Shown piece after piece: positions 1 through 11,485 of a stretch of 64,000 nucleotides of DNA. The position numbers were made by a program, and so were the translations under genes. Below the pieces are notes generated by a model that was given only the letters and a program-made list of their open reading frames with translations, did no database searches and was not told where the DNA came from. How positions within the stretch are numbered: position 1 is the stretch's first letter; each line of letters begins with the position of its first letter. Source of the DNA: Clitopilus passeckerianus (Eukaryota > Basidiomycota > Agaricomycetes > Agaricales > Entolomataceae); contig CALYLX010000033.1 in NCBI GenBank assembly GCA_944990035.1, positions 186,001 through 250,000 on the forward strand, given 5' to 3'.

Positions 1-190
1 GGTGTTGCAACTCAAGGATTCCAGTGCGGGCGGACCAATCGGATATAGTGTAGATTTGGTTCTCAATGTGTGTAGATGAAAATAACATCATATTGTCGTA
101 CATCCAAGTCTGCAGTGCACTAAACATCAGATAGGCTTGGAAGACAAAAAAACCCACACTCACGTTACAACCAGAGGTTCATTAGCAACA
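1..190. other. window edge, no gene seen
   Basis: No convincing coding stretch. It lies downstream of the minus-strand gene that stops at 191-193 and probably holds its 3' UTR or a further exon. The reading frame of that gene ends abruptly in the middle of a nucleotidyltransferase-like region, so a missed 3' exon is possible. Confidence 0.3.
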
Positions 191-1429
191 TCACCAAGGT
201 GGAACCCTACGGAGCACAACGGTTGACTCCAGAACAGTCTTGACTCCAGGAAATTCTTGAGCTAATGCATTTGCTACCGTTTCGCTGAATGCCATCAAAT
301 GTGGTGTTTCTTCTTCTGACGGAAATATTTTATCATTATCCATGAACCTGCTGTCCGGATTTCGACGTCTCTCCCTTTCGTATTCCTGCTCATCAATGAC
401 ATAGAGGTCGACATCAAAGTCTTTAGGATCGAAGTGGGTTTTTCCTTTGTGTGGGCCTCGAAATCCAGTGTTCATGCTACCCACGTATCCAAGTGGTTTC
501 CCGTTATATGTGAATTTTGCGATCACATTGTTGATTCTTTCTTGCCTTTCTCTGAAGGCAGCCGCCCAGATTCCCTCGCTCTTGACGCGGATAGTTTCGT
601 CTATTCTTTCTCTGCTAAGGTCTTCGATGCGGGACCTGATAGCCCATTCCTTTAGACCTTCCAACGTCGCTTCTGCTTGTGCCACAAGTGGACGGACACG
701 CTCCTCTGCCTCTCTGCTTCTCGAGGCCGACAGCTCAATTTCGAGGGACTTACTAGGAAAGAATTCCTTGAATATCCCTCTATATGCAACCGCGGAAGCT
801 CGTTGCAACCCCTCGATAAAAGGACGTATCTCCACTTCAAACTCTGTCCGAAGATCGTTACATGACGCATCCTCTTTGGAACAGAATGCGAGGATGTAGT
901 GCATCAGGTTGTCAATTGCGACGTGTGCAGATTGGTATCGCTCCCAAAGCGGTAAGTTCACCATTGGTCCAGGCTGCGACGCCTGCAGGTGATCCATTGA
1001 CTTTGTGTCGAAGTTGGAGTAGGGACCAGATGATCCCATCTGGTTGGTTGGGATAGTTGGTGTTTGGGCTGAACTGTTCTGGATGATGTCTTCGACATGC
1101 TCCTTCTCCTCCCTCTTGCGAAGTTCAATCTCCCGTCTCCGATCCTCTTGAGTGACGCTCCCCCAACTGCACTCAATATGTGCATAGATATGTCCGTCAA
1201 TGCGCCGACAAATACCGGCAAGTAGGGATTGAAGCTTTGAGAGGTATGTGGTTTCCTCAGGCTCGCATGGGTGCAGCTTGGTCACGGCGGCTGTGGTATC
1301 TCCAAGCTCAACCATGGCAGCTAAGTGGCCGCCGTCCGTGCTGACAAGAGGATTGTCCAGTGCATTCTCCCAAACTTGAACCTGTGCTTTCTGTGGGAAT
1401 AGGTTTCTAGAATCTTTTGGGCTATCCAT
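191..1429 (-). CDS. protein with nucleotidyltransferase-like C-terminal domain
   Basis: The open frame runs from 1552 to 191 (453 codons). I prefer the inner ATG at 1429 (MDSPKDS...), giving 412 aa, because it sits in a strong Kozak context (ACCACCATGG) and the 41 residues upstream look non-conserved. The middle is charged and helical (roughly residues 80-250 of the short form) with no family I recognise. Near the C-terminus is a GS-x(20)-DVD pattern (GSMNTG... then FDPKDFDVDLYVID), which fits the G-S ... D-x-D active-site layout of polymerase-beta-type nucleotidyltransferases. Similar G-S/FDVD segments occur at the C-termini of some bacterial polymorphic toxin proteins; that resemblance is from memory and not tested. 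The frame stops shortly after the motif, so the domain may be short or continue in a missed exon. Four MluI-box motifs lie upstream (see below). Function unknown. Confidence 0.55.
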   Translation of the reverse strand: MDSPKDSRNLFPQKAQVQVWENALDNPLVSTDGGHLAAMVELGDTTAAVTKLHPCEPEETTYLSKLQSLLAGICRRIDGHIYAHIECSWGSVTQEDRRREIELRKREEKEHVEDIIQNSSAQTPTIPTNQMGSSGPYSNFDTKSMDHLQASQPGPMVNLPLWERYQSAHVAIDNLMHYILAFCSKEDASCNDLRTEFEVEIRPFIEGLQRASAVAYRGIFKEFFPSKSLEIELSASRSREAEERVRPLVAQAEATLEGLKEWAIRSRIEDLSRERIDETIRVKSEGIWAAAFRERQERINNVIAKFTYNGKPLGYVGSMNTGFRGPHKGKTHFDPKDFDVDLYVIDEQEYERERRRNPDSRFMDNDKIFPSEEETPHLMAFSETVANALAQEFPGVKTVLESTVVLRRVPPW

Positions 1430-1552
1430 GGTGGTATGCTGGGGTACGGATAAGGGTTGAAAAATTCTGCCAAAGAGGACGAAGTTCTGGCAGATCGAGG
1501 GGACGGGAGTAGTGGGTAATGGCGAAGTCGAGGTATGAACGGCTGCTAGCAT

Positions 1553-3680
1553 TGTTCATGTTCAACTTGAGCTTCAAGCCGGAACCGAACAGTCCGGGGC
1601 ACAGGACTGCAACCCAATCGTGACCTATAAAAGGAAAATAACGCGTCGCGACGCGTCATTTTCATGCACGTGGACGTGTTGTCGTTGGAAACAAGGCATG
1701 GAGGGTGGCGGAAGTCTTGCCAACGCGTTATTCCATCCTCAAACTTGCGAAGACTTGTAGATTGAGGTATCAACCACGCACAAATGGCATAGAAGAAATC
1801 GAAAGTTCGTTTCAGAGATATGCGGAGCCGCTGTTATGAATTACTGAGCCATTACGTCGAATTTGGTCTTTGTCCTCGATGCTATACGGTTCCTCCATAG
1901 TCTCAGATACTCGCATAGTGCTTGATAACGCATCACCGTTCCTCCAACCCCAACCCCCAAGTCAGTCTCCCTCCGTCCACCAACCCGTCCGAAAGGAACC
2001 TAACGGAACCTGGGAGACGGATACGGCTCAAGGACCGAGGAAGGCGGGAAATGTTATGACGCGTAGTTGCATGATTTGGGGCGGTTCATTTCGATTTCTC
2101 GGTTCTCAAGCTTCAAGCTCAAGTTTGAAGTGGGAGATGGTGGTGGTTCGAAGGAAGACTAAATTGCCGAAAGGGGAAATGACCCTAACCCAACGCGAGT
2201 TCTCCATCTTCCCCTTAGACTCGTGACCAGCTCTGCTCATTGTCAACTAATCCACAGTTCTTTCTCTAAGCCTTGCCAATTATCCAAAGCTGAATAAATG
2301 CAGTCGAAGAAACTCAAACGCAGATACATTTGGTATGTTCTTCTACCCGCCGGGATATTCGATGCTTGTCTGACGAAGAAGTCTAGCGACAGACCTTGGA
2401 GGATATGCTCACCACTCTAAAGACAAGGCAGTGACCAAATGGCCCATCCTACGTGTTCAAGCTCAAGGGCTATTGTTGAGTTCTCGTTAGCGTCAAAGGC
2501 AACTGTAGCAAGTGATGTCGGTACGTTTTATCTCTCGCCAATGTTGGCTTTGTTAACTCGTTGAGCCTGGCCTATAACTGTCGGCGAAGGAGCCCTAAGG
2601 CCATTTCTTATGCCTGTCTAAGACGCTTCTCTAGAGCCACCTGTAACGACCAACGCAAGAAACTCAATAGGGTGATGCATCTGGCAAATAGCATCTTCCC
2701 TTCGAAATACCCCACCCGCACTCTTCTGCCCAATTGAATGTACGCCAGCAGCTCCATGCCAACCATCAGCTACGAACGCCATCTCGGTGCTGCTAGCACC
2801 TAAAACGCCAAAGCCGGGGATTCTGACCCAAATCCGACCGAGCTCAGCCTCCCGGGGAAGTTCGCGGTTTCGTGCATTCCTCCTTTCGTCGATTTCAGGC
2901 AAATACTTCGTTCTTCAAACTACTGCTACAACTTCCAGAAGTTGGGCTGATGTGCCCAGGCCCCAGACTGCCACTGCATGCTTGTTGGTGCTCTTTCGTT
3001 GCGGCCTCCTGGTCTCTTCAGTTGAGACTCCGTTCACTAACGGATGATTTGGAGGCCAAATACACGGTCGAATCGGATCTCAGCAGCTCCTAATTCTGCG
3101 AAGAAACATGAACTGAGGACCCCGATTCCAGGATGTACACAGATTTGTTTCTGCCTGGCTCCTCCCCCCGCATACAAACTAATTTCCCTCCGTTTTCATA
3201 AAGAGAAAGGGGAGGGGAGGGTGCTGTCCGGCTGCCACAGATGATGGACAGTTGGAAGATCTAAGAAAGGCACAGTTCCGCTGCACGCTTTTTGCGGCAG
3301 ACAACGCCGAACCTGTGTTGTGGGTGGACTTCTGTGATACAATTTCCAGAGGAGATTCAGAAGGGTATCGTCCACTTTGATCCTAACGTAATTCACCGAA
3401 TGTATTTCAAGTTGAAGCGGAGGATGAACGAATAGATTCTGCACGTATGAATGTTCGCCGAGTGTACTATGTAATTTGTGGGAATATACTGCAAGAGGGA
3501 GGGTTGCTGAGCGCTAGCGTCAGCCAGGCTCATGATTGCTGGTATACGAAGGCGGTGTGAGCGGCGCTTGCCTCACCCCCTCTCTGTCCTTTCATCATCC
3601 TCTCGTAGACCGGCAGTCGAAGTACTTCAACAGTATGAAGAGGTTTGCTGGCCGAAGAAGCTGAATCCAAGAAACCACGC
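1553..3680. other. intergenic region
   Basis: About 2.1 kb between the nucleotidyltransferase-like gene and the NACHT-ankyrin pseudogene. Only short open frames are present on either strand, with no recognisable domain and no paired splice sites. The ACGCGT cluster lies in its first 500 bp. I see nothing else that can be supported. Confidence 0.4.
1641..2064. promoter_or_regulatory. cluster of four ACGCGT (MluI cell-cycle box) motifs
   Basis: ACGCGT occurs at 1641-1646, 1651-1656, 1723-1728 and 2059-2064. The first two form one perfect 16-bp palindrome (ACGCGTCGCGACGCGT, 1641-1656). ACGCGT is the core site of the fungal MBF factor (Mbp1/Swi6, G1/S transcription). The nearest motif is about 210 bp upstream of the preferred ATG of the minus-strand gene at 191-1429. 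ACGCGT is scattered elsewhere in the window (for example 24159, 56665, 61141) but not clustered. The regulatory role is inferred. Confidence 0.45.
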
Positions 3681-3689
3681 ACTTCTGGT

Positions 3690-6287
3690 CAAATCGAAAA
3701 TGAGGGCGATGGGAGCCATCGGTTGGCATTCGAGTCAAACATCATCCATGCTGGACGTGATATTATTGTCGCCACTGCTGCCAGTAGGCACCCAAGGCGC
3801 AGGGACTCAATGACGGGTTGTTGAATCACTTACCCTTCGCACGAAACATAGACTGACATCGTGTCCCTCCTTGTAGGCATGCGTAAAGTGGCCGATTGGC
3901 TATCCTCGTTGAATTTTCACGCCGTGCATAATGACAACTACGAGAAGGTGACTCTAGGGACTGGCTCCTGGATCTTCGAGCACCCGGCATACCTCAAATG
4001 GATATCGCAGGAATCGGGTACACTATGGGGAACAGGCATGCGTGAGTTCGTGTGCGTACGATACTCCCGAGGTTTTCTGATGTAGCCTGTAGCGGGAGCG
4101 GGGAAAACATGTCTAGCGTGAGTGGATGCTTACTGCAAACGGTTCTCCGATGTTTACTGAGACATCCCCAGGTCAATTGTTGTCAACCATCTTATGGAGC
4201 TGCCCACATCTACGGTCATCTACGTATACTGTCAATACAAAGAGGAACTCACTACTCCTCAACTCCTCGCCTCGCTGCTCAAGCAGCTTGTTGAAGCCTC
4301 AGGCGAAGCCGCGCGCTATGTCGAGTTGAATCTGTATGCATCTTGCATGCGGACAAACACCAACCCCACAAAATCAGAACTTCAGAAGACCCTGGAGAAC
4401 GTGGTCAGCTTATTCCCAAAAGTCTTCGTGGTTATAGATGCTCTGGATGAACTCGAAGAGCGGGTACGCCAGGAGCTTGTCGGTTCCCTGATACCATTCC
4501 GGCTATCGCTGTTTATGACCTCGCGTCCTCTGGTGCTTTCGCACCTGTCCGCGCCCGACTTTGATATTCGAGCGCCAAGCATCGATTTCAAGACATTCAT
4601 CGCATCTCAGATCGACACTGTCCCGAAACTGAAAATGTTCCTTGACACCGAAATGTCGGCTGCCATGATCGACAAGATTGAGCGCAAATCTGAAGGAATG
4701 TCAGTGTTCCATAGTACATCTACTTAGTCTATGAAGTCTAATACATCTTTGTGTGCTGGACGATAGGTTTCTGCTAGCCGCCCTCCAACTCGCTCGAAGT
4801 GCAAAACATCCTGTCTTTCACCAAGCCTCATACATTCATATCTAATATCTCCGCAATATACCTGTCCCTTTCCAATCCCATTTTTTACGTCTCTTACCTC
4901 TGGTGATGATCTCGAGAAAGTTGAAGACTCCCATCCCTTTTCTCGTATACCATCCGGACTCTTGGATACCACACCCGTCTTGCCGTTTCTTCACCCAAGT
5001 ATGAACTACCAGAGCATGTCAGTCAGCTCTTCAATCATCACTCCCTCATTCTGCTGTCACCTATGGTGGGCGGCGAAGAATATGTGGATTATGGAAACAT
5101 CATCCACTTTACTGCTCTATATGGCCTGACCTCTGCATTCGAAGAGAACATCCAGTCTTCCATCCAGCTTCCCAGTGTTCAAAGTTCACCACGTTTCTGT
5201 GCATGCCTGGGTGGGAACGTCACGATTGTCCAAGATCTCTTGGACAGGCAACAAACTGGCACCACCCCTAATACTGGCGCCGCATTTGGGGCATCTGCCC
5301 TTCATGTTGCTGCAGAGAATGGTTACGCAACAATTGTCGACCAACTGCTCACTGCAAGTAAGGCCGCTGAGGCTATAGGGTCAAGTAGCCATGATCTCAA
5401 TTATCCCGACTCTCCAGGCCATCTAGCAACTGTCATCAATGCCAAGTTACCAGATATAGTAGGAGAAACAGCACTCCTTCTCGCATGTCAAAATAGCCGT
5501 GGTGAGGTTGTACGCCCAACTGCTCAATTGCCAATCCGTAAATCCCAACGCATCAACAAAACAAGGCTGGAGTCCCCTTCACATTGCATCCGTCTTTGGG
5601 TATACATCAGTTGTTCAACTACTGCTCAACACTCCCGGAGTAGACGTCAATGCAAGGGAGGAAGATGGATGAACAGCCCTTCATCTTGCATCCCAGAATG
5701 GTCACGAGCAGGTTGTCAAACTCTTCCTCAGTGTCCCCGTAATCGATATCAACGCAAGGGAAATGAACAGAGCGACACCACTCTTCATTGCATCCGAGAA
5801 TGGTCATGGGCCTGTTGTTCAAGTCCTTCTCAGCGCCCCTGGGATAGATGTCGAGGCACAGGATGGCGAAGGAGCAACGCCACTTTTCATTGTATCCCAT
5901 GAGGGGCACGAGCCTGTGGTTCAGCTCCTCCTCCGCGCCCCTGGGGTTGACGTCAACACAGGGGATAACACTGAAACAACGGCACTGAAAACAGCATCCG
6001 GGCGTGGACACGATCCTGTCGTTCGAGTACTCCTCAGCGTCCCTGGTGTCGACGTCAATGCCAAAGATAGAGACGGGTGGACACCACTTTACATCGTGTC
6101 TGAGATTGGACACGAGGTCGTTGTCCGGACTCTTCTTAGCCAGCCGGGTATTGATGTCCATATACGAACGGAACATGCAGTCGATGGATTTCCCAGTGGC
6201 GAAACAGCGCTTCAAGCTGCAAGGCGGGCAGGGCGCGATAATGTTGTTGCTGTGTTCAAGGACATGGGTTTCGCAGATACGGCTTGA
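3690..6287 (+). pseudogene. NACHT-ankyrin STAND gene, broken
   Basis: Paralog of the intact minus-strand gene at 34144-37397. An N-terminal piece at about 3725-3790 keeps the HAGRDII motif. The next segment (about 3877-4041) matches exon 2. Introns at 4042-4092 and 4118-4171 flank a mini-exon coding the Walker A loop (PGAGKT). The exon from 4172 carries Walker B (VVIDALDEL) and FMTSRP, then splices near 4697 to about 4769. The coding line then collapses. About 110 residues of the post-NACHT helical region are missing (junction about 4790-4800). Frames shift near 4898 and 4940, and again near 5510. A TGA at 5670-5672 replaces the Trp of a DGWTALH-type ankyrin motif. The ankyrin tail from 5763 to the stop at 6287 is still open. 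With at least three frameshifts, one nonsense codon and one deletion, it cannot make a full NLR-like protein. Confidence 0.85.
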
Positions 6288-7916
6288 TCACAACCGTTGG
6301 TAGATTTTCTTTCATCTGTATGCATTACCCCCCCCCCCCCAATTTTTCGTGTTCATTTCGTTTTCATTCTCTGAGTTATTCAATATAAACATGGTTATAT
6401 CTGTTACCCTTTCGTCTGTCTTGCACCGGTACAGAAGGTGAGGCACATACCATACATACAAAGTTACGAGTAGCGTCCCCTTTCAATTTCCTGCTCGCAT
6501 AGCCCATGCATCCACACCCATCATCTCGTTGACGGCTCGTAGCAGCCCTACTGGACTATCTTCGCTTGAGCCGCCTGATGTCGTACGGAAGACTCGAGGT
6601 ATCCCTCCGTGAGAGGTAAGAGGCGCCGAGTTCAGAGGAGGAAAAAAGCGAGAGGCAAGACGACAACGTCGTGTGCAGGGGGAACCCAGGGGACCCTCGA
6701 ACTTGTCCCTTCGTTCGGTAGGAGGTCCAGGGCGGCTCTTGCAGATGATGGGTAAACTCTCCAGGGAGGCCAAGGTGTTCTCCGTTCGGTCGATGATGTC
6801 CCAGTAATCCTCAATAATTGTCAGCATCCTCTCGCGTATGCCCTTCCAAACATCTCGAGCGATGGAGAAACCAGCTCCCAATCTTGGAGCGAGGGATTGG
6901 CTCCGGGAAGAGCCATCTGCGATGTGAAGAGCGGGAAAGGAGGTTGGATGATTCCTGGGGGAATGATGACAAGGAGGGTGGATGCTCGTAGGGAGATTGA
7001 CCTGAGGTGATACAAGTACTGAGGAAGCGAGATGGGAAATTGGTTTGTGGCCACCGAGCAGCCACTACACAAAAGGGTGGGCTCGTCGTTGCCGTTGGCT
7101 GCTGTTCCTGCGGAGGTTAATAATGTAATTGTTGTGAATGGCGAGTATTTGTCGAAGCTCGGGTGGGATGGACTATGCGTACCGGTATCAAAAACCGGTG
7201 TGATACTACAGTGCCGCTGTCAGCCCGTCGAGTTCTGTTTCAGCAGAAACCCGTCGTGATCTCTTTAGGATGGTGCAGAAACCTGTCTGACGAAGGCGGG
7301 GAGCTTGCTGGAGACTTTGAGCGCTGGATGTTTCGGTAGAGGGAACGAAGTGAACGGCGCGTGTTATGGCAAAATCAGTGAAGCTGTTGGTAGATGGAGA
7401 CATCAGCGAATCAGAGCCTTTGTCAATGGAATGCAGTAAACCGTAGACAAGAATGCACCAGTGGAGCATTGTACCTTCTAGCGCTACACACCCTTTTGTT
7501 GTTCCCCCAACTCGAGTACAGTGCTATTATGTCAAGCAACCTTTCTGGCCTAAGGTTATAAAAGCAAAGAGCTCCGAAATCCTTTTATTGCGTTTTCTGA
7601 ACGTAAATTCCGCGAGGTGCTCTGTTAGATAGCACACCCCGTTTTTTTGCACGAGAACAAGTAAAGACTGTTAGTACACCAAAGACGTAAATAAACGTTG
7701 TAACTGTAATTTCGTGATGAAAGAAAAACCAAAAATTGGGACGATTATGACGACAAGAAAACGATGCCAATGCCAATGAATAAGTGTGGTTGATATGCCG
7801 GGAATAAGTAATCACGTTGATAACTGAGATGTATGCGAGTAGATGAAGAAGATGAGCAAGCGAGGGACTGCCATGGAGTAAAGGCTGCGAGCTGCAGGAA
7901 ACGCCGCAAGCCCTCT
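6288..7916. other. intergenic region with C13 homopolymer
   Basis: A run of 13 C residues lies at 6328-6340, just behind the ankyrin pseudogene. Two minus-strand open frames (6483-6881, 132 codons; 7206-7469, 87 codons) have no domain I recognise, and I could not join them by credible splice sites. They may be exons of an unrecognised small minus-strand gene. The last part is presumably the 3' UTR of ILV2. Confidence 0.35.
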
Positions 7917-10170
7917 TTATGCTTTAGGTGCTCTCAACTTTGGGTGCAACATTTGTTCGTGTAGAGCTTTTCCGGCTGGTACCTAAGAAAACAAAAATAC
8001 TTCAGGATCATTCTCCTTGACAGGCAAAAGAACGGATATGCTGACCATCGGGAATACATGCTCCGCCTTGGTAACGACGCATTCCATGAGGACAGGTTTT
8101 GAGCCGTCATACTCCAGGAACTCCTTCATCTTGGCGGGTAGCTCCTCGATGTTGTGACACCTTATGGCGTGAACGTCCATCGATTGAGCAAGCTTGACGA
8201 AGTCGGGGTTGGTCATGGCGGTATGCGAGTAGCGACGTTCGTAGAACAGATCTATGAAGAACGCTCGTTAGTGAGGAGCTGCGCCGGGAGAAGTGAAAGA
8301 AGAGTACTAACCTTGCCATTGCAAGACCATACCTTGGAACTCGTTGTTCAACACCAGAACCTTCACGCCAATACCAAACTGGCTAGCGGTCTGCAACTCC
8401 ATAGCAGTCATCGAGAAGCTAGCGTCACCATCAATATCGACGACGACTTTCTCAGGCGCAGCAACCTTGGCGCCAATCGCGGCTGGCAAACCGAAGCCCA
8501 TAGTTCCCAGTCCACCACTGGTCACCATTGACCTGGGTACCTTCCACCTGAAGTGCTGGGCGGCCCACATCTGATGCTGACCGACACCAGTCGCGACGAT
8601 GACATTCTCCTTGTATGCACGAGTCTGTCTGTCCAACTCCTCGATGACTTCCTGAGGCTTCATCTTTCCGTCAGCGCCAACCTCGCCATTCGCGATAGAG
8701 GTCTTGCTAGGCTCGTAGGTGAAGGGATAGGCTTCCTTCCATTCCTTAATGTCGCGGAACCAGCTCTCACGGGCTGAATATTGGATGCGGGGGACGAGGG
8801 AGGCCAAGTTGGTGACGACGTCACCGAGGATGGGGATGGATGCTTCAACGACCTTGTTCACGTTCTTGGGCATGATCTCGAAGTGGATGATACCGCCGCG
8901 GCCTTCACGAGCAGCGAGCTTGGCGGCAGGTGCGAACTTTTCAAGTGTACCGGTTACACGATCGTCGAAACGGGCACCGAGAGCGATGATGACATCGGCG
9001 GTTTGCATAGCCAAGTTGGCGTACGCTGAACCGTGCATGCCGAGCATGTGCAGAGACTTGGGGTCTTCTTCGTCGAATGCACCGAGGCCTTGCAGGGTGG
9101 TGGTTACGGGGATATTACCCTTCTCTGCTAGTTCCTTCAAGAGCTTGGGACCGTCAGTTGATGAGAGGACGCCAGCACCAGCGTATATTAGAGGACTCTG
9201 AGCCTGATTGATTAGTTGTGCAGCCTGTTCGATGACGCTTCGGTCGACGGGGGGTTCGAGGTTCTGCAGGGGGTTGGTAGGCAGTCCAAGGTTGATGCCG
9301 GGGGTGGTGGCCTTGTAAGGCAGGGCGGTGCGGAGGATACCTGCGGTGACGTCTTTGGGCAGATCGACGAGGACGGGACCGGGTCGGCCAGAGGTGGCAA
9401 TTTTGAAGGCCTCATTGATGCGACGAGGTAGTTCGGAGATATCTTTTACCATGACATTCCATTTTGTGCATGAACGTGAGATACCGACGATATCTGCTTC
9501 TTGGAAGGCATCTGAGCCAATAGCTGAGGTAGCTACCTGGCCAGTGAAGACGACCAAGGGTATACCGTCTGATAGAGCGTCTTGCATGGGTGTGACGACA
9601 TTTGTGGCTCCTGGTCCTGAAGTGACGAGAACAACACCGGGTTTTCCTGAGATACGAGCATAGCCTTCAGCCATATGGCCGGCGCCCTGTTCATGCCTGG
9701 GCAGAACGAAGTTAAAGTGCTTGCTCTTGTAGATGGCGTCGAATACGGGCAGGATAGCTCCTCCTGGGTAACCGAAGATGTGCTTCACGTCATGACGCAG
9801 CATCATTTCATGGAAGATTTGGCCACCAGACATGCCGACAAAAGTCGAATCCAGAGGTGTATTCGGGAAGGGGCCTGGGCCATTGGGGATGGACAACGGG
9901 TTTGTGTTTGGTGTTGGGATTTGCTGGAATCCAGGTGCGGGTGCAGGTCGGCTATGGAGTTGTCAATATCTGGACCATGGTGGCAACGGAGGAAACAAAC
10001 ATTGCTGGGGCAGCAGTTGCTTTTTTCGCCGTCGACCTCGAGATGTGTCGGGCATGTGCTGCACGTACACGCGATTTCGCTTCAACAATGGACGACGAAG
10101 CCGCTGTAGAGTGACATCTTATTGCAGATGGTGCAATGGCTTTAGCTTGTATTCTTGTCGTCAAGGACAT
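7917..10170 (-). CDS. ILV2: acetolactate synthase, catalytic subunit (mitochondrial)
   Basis: Thiamine-diphosphate enzyme joining two pyruvates (or pyruvate plus 2-oxobutyrate), the first common step of valine, leucine and isoleucine synthesis. Four exons: 10170-10001, 9951-8312, 8251-8046 and 7982-7917, which total 2082 nt (693 aa) in one frame. The N-terminus (MSLTTRIQAKAIAP...) is basic and Ser/Ala-rich, as a mitochondrial targeting sequence should be. Family motifs seen: GYPGGAILPVFDAI, the catalytic Glu in RHEQGAGHMAEGYA (about residue 144), TSGPGATN, the ThDP/Mg motif DIDGDASFSM, and NNEFQGMVLQWQ. The C-terminus (VLMECVV...HVFPMV...GKALHEQMLHP) is also typical. The introns of 49, 60 and 63 nt have GT..AG ends. 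Length fits fungal Ilv2. The regulatory subunit Ilv6 is not in the window. Confidence 0.95.
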
Positions 10171-10247
10171 TTTTGAAGAAAGAAGAAAGCGAGAAACGTT
10201 GAAGAGAATGGCCGTCCCAAGCCAAGTTTTTAGAGGGGAGACTGCCT

Positions 10248-10281
10248 TGACTCGAAAATTATAAAATAGATCATTGACTCA
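10248..10281. promoter_or_regulatory. two Gcn4/Cpc1-type TGACTC sites upstream of ILV2
   Basis: TGACTC at 10248-10253 and the full TGACTCA at 10275-10281 lie about 78 and 105 bp upstream of the ILV2 start codon (10170). TGACTCA is the consensus site of the fungal bZIP activator of general amino-acid control (Gcn4/Cpc1), and ILV genes are classic targets. The sites are seen directly; binding is inferred. Confidence 0.6.
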
Positions 10282-11485
10282 ATCTGGTTAGGTCCCATCA
10301 GAAAGCCGACAAAATTTCGGCCGATCTCCGCTCAGTAACAATCACATGATCATCGGCTCGCTCTTCATTCTTCTTTCCCGTTTTTCCAAACCGACATGCC
10401 ACTTGCTTGGCAGACAAGGCAGACGAATTACAGAGGGCTCGTATATGAAAAACCGCTATTCCCCGGGCTTCTTCAATGCAGAGATATCTGCGAAACAACT
10501 CTGAGAGTTCCTGGGTCTCCACCTAATTGGGAGCTTGGACGCTTTACTGCCACAACTCCACAATTCAGATGTCAATCAACTTGGGACGACAAAATCTGAT
10601 CAGGAGATCCAGAATCCCGGCGGCTTTGGGTCGACTCCACGTCTTCGAGTGAATTCAGCGTTCAGAACCTGCAATGCCAGTGCTCCACGTCACTACCCTC
10701 AGAGATGCCAGTCCATTACATCGCACTCGAATTAATTTACTGCGTCGGCAGGGTTCCTTGCCAAGCTTGAATTCAACATGAATTCGAGGCTGAAATGCAA
10801 GTAAAATTCCCCAGATTCCAGACGGGTATATGGACTTCCTTAAAAAAGTTCGGGTGTATTGCGGGTATTTCGTGTTCTATATCTGTTGATCACCTGGCCT
10901 ACATGCCTTCTGTTACCCTGCATCCATTGGCAAGAGTCTGGGCCAATAAACAGACTTGTGATTGTCATCTCACCTATTGGCCAGGATATTGACTCAATCT
11001 CTTGATTAGATCCATGACTAAACATGACTTGTCCATCTAACTTGCAGCGTCGATCCTTCACGATGTTGGACGGCCACCACCCCACCCGCAGCATGACCTG
11101 CACACCTTATTCTACCACGCGCATCGCCTTGATCACGCTGTCTTGGTGGTATCGATGACGATATCCTTGAAATGGCTGACCTCCAGCTGGATGCTATACG
11201 AGCGTCTATCAACGATTCAGAAGGCGGGCTTCAACGGAGAACGGAAGCAGCATCGTTCATTATCGGCGCCCAGATCGGCACAAATGCCACTCGTAGCAGT
11301 TGTGTCTCCGTGGTGTGCGCTCCACTCGGCGATTTGATCATTCCTTTTACCTCGACGCTCATGCTGTGCTTGACTATATAGCCTTGAAGATGGTCGGTCG
11401 CGAACTTGGTTGCACCTGAATCAGACCGATTGCTGTTTCGTGTAGCCCAGAACATCAAACGACCCGCAGCAGCAATTGGTCACTG
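10282..11485. other. intergenic region
   Basis: About 1.2 kb between ILV2 and the next plus-strand gene. Several short open frames occur (for example 11172-11381) but none shows a domain, coding-like composition or credible splice context. Nothing else can be supported. Confidence 0.35.
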
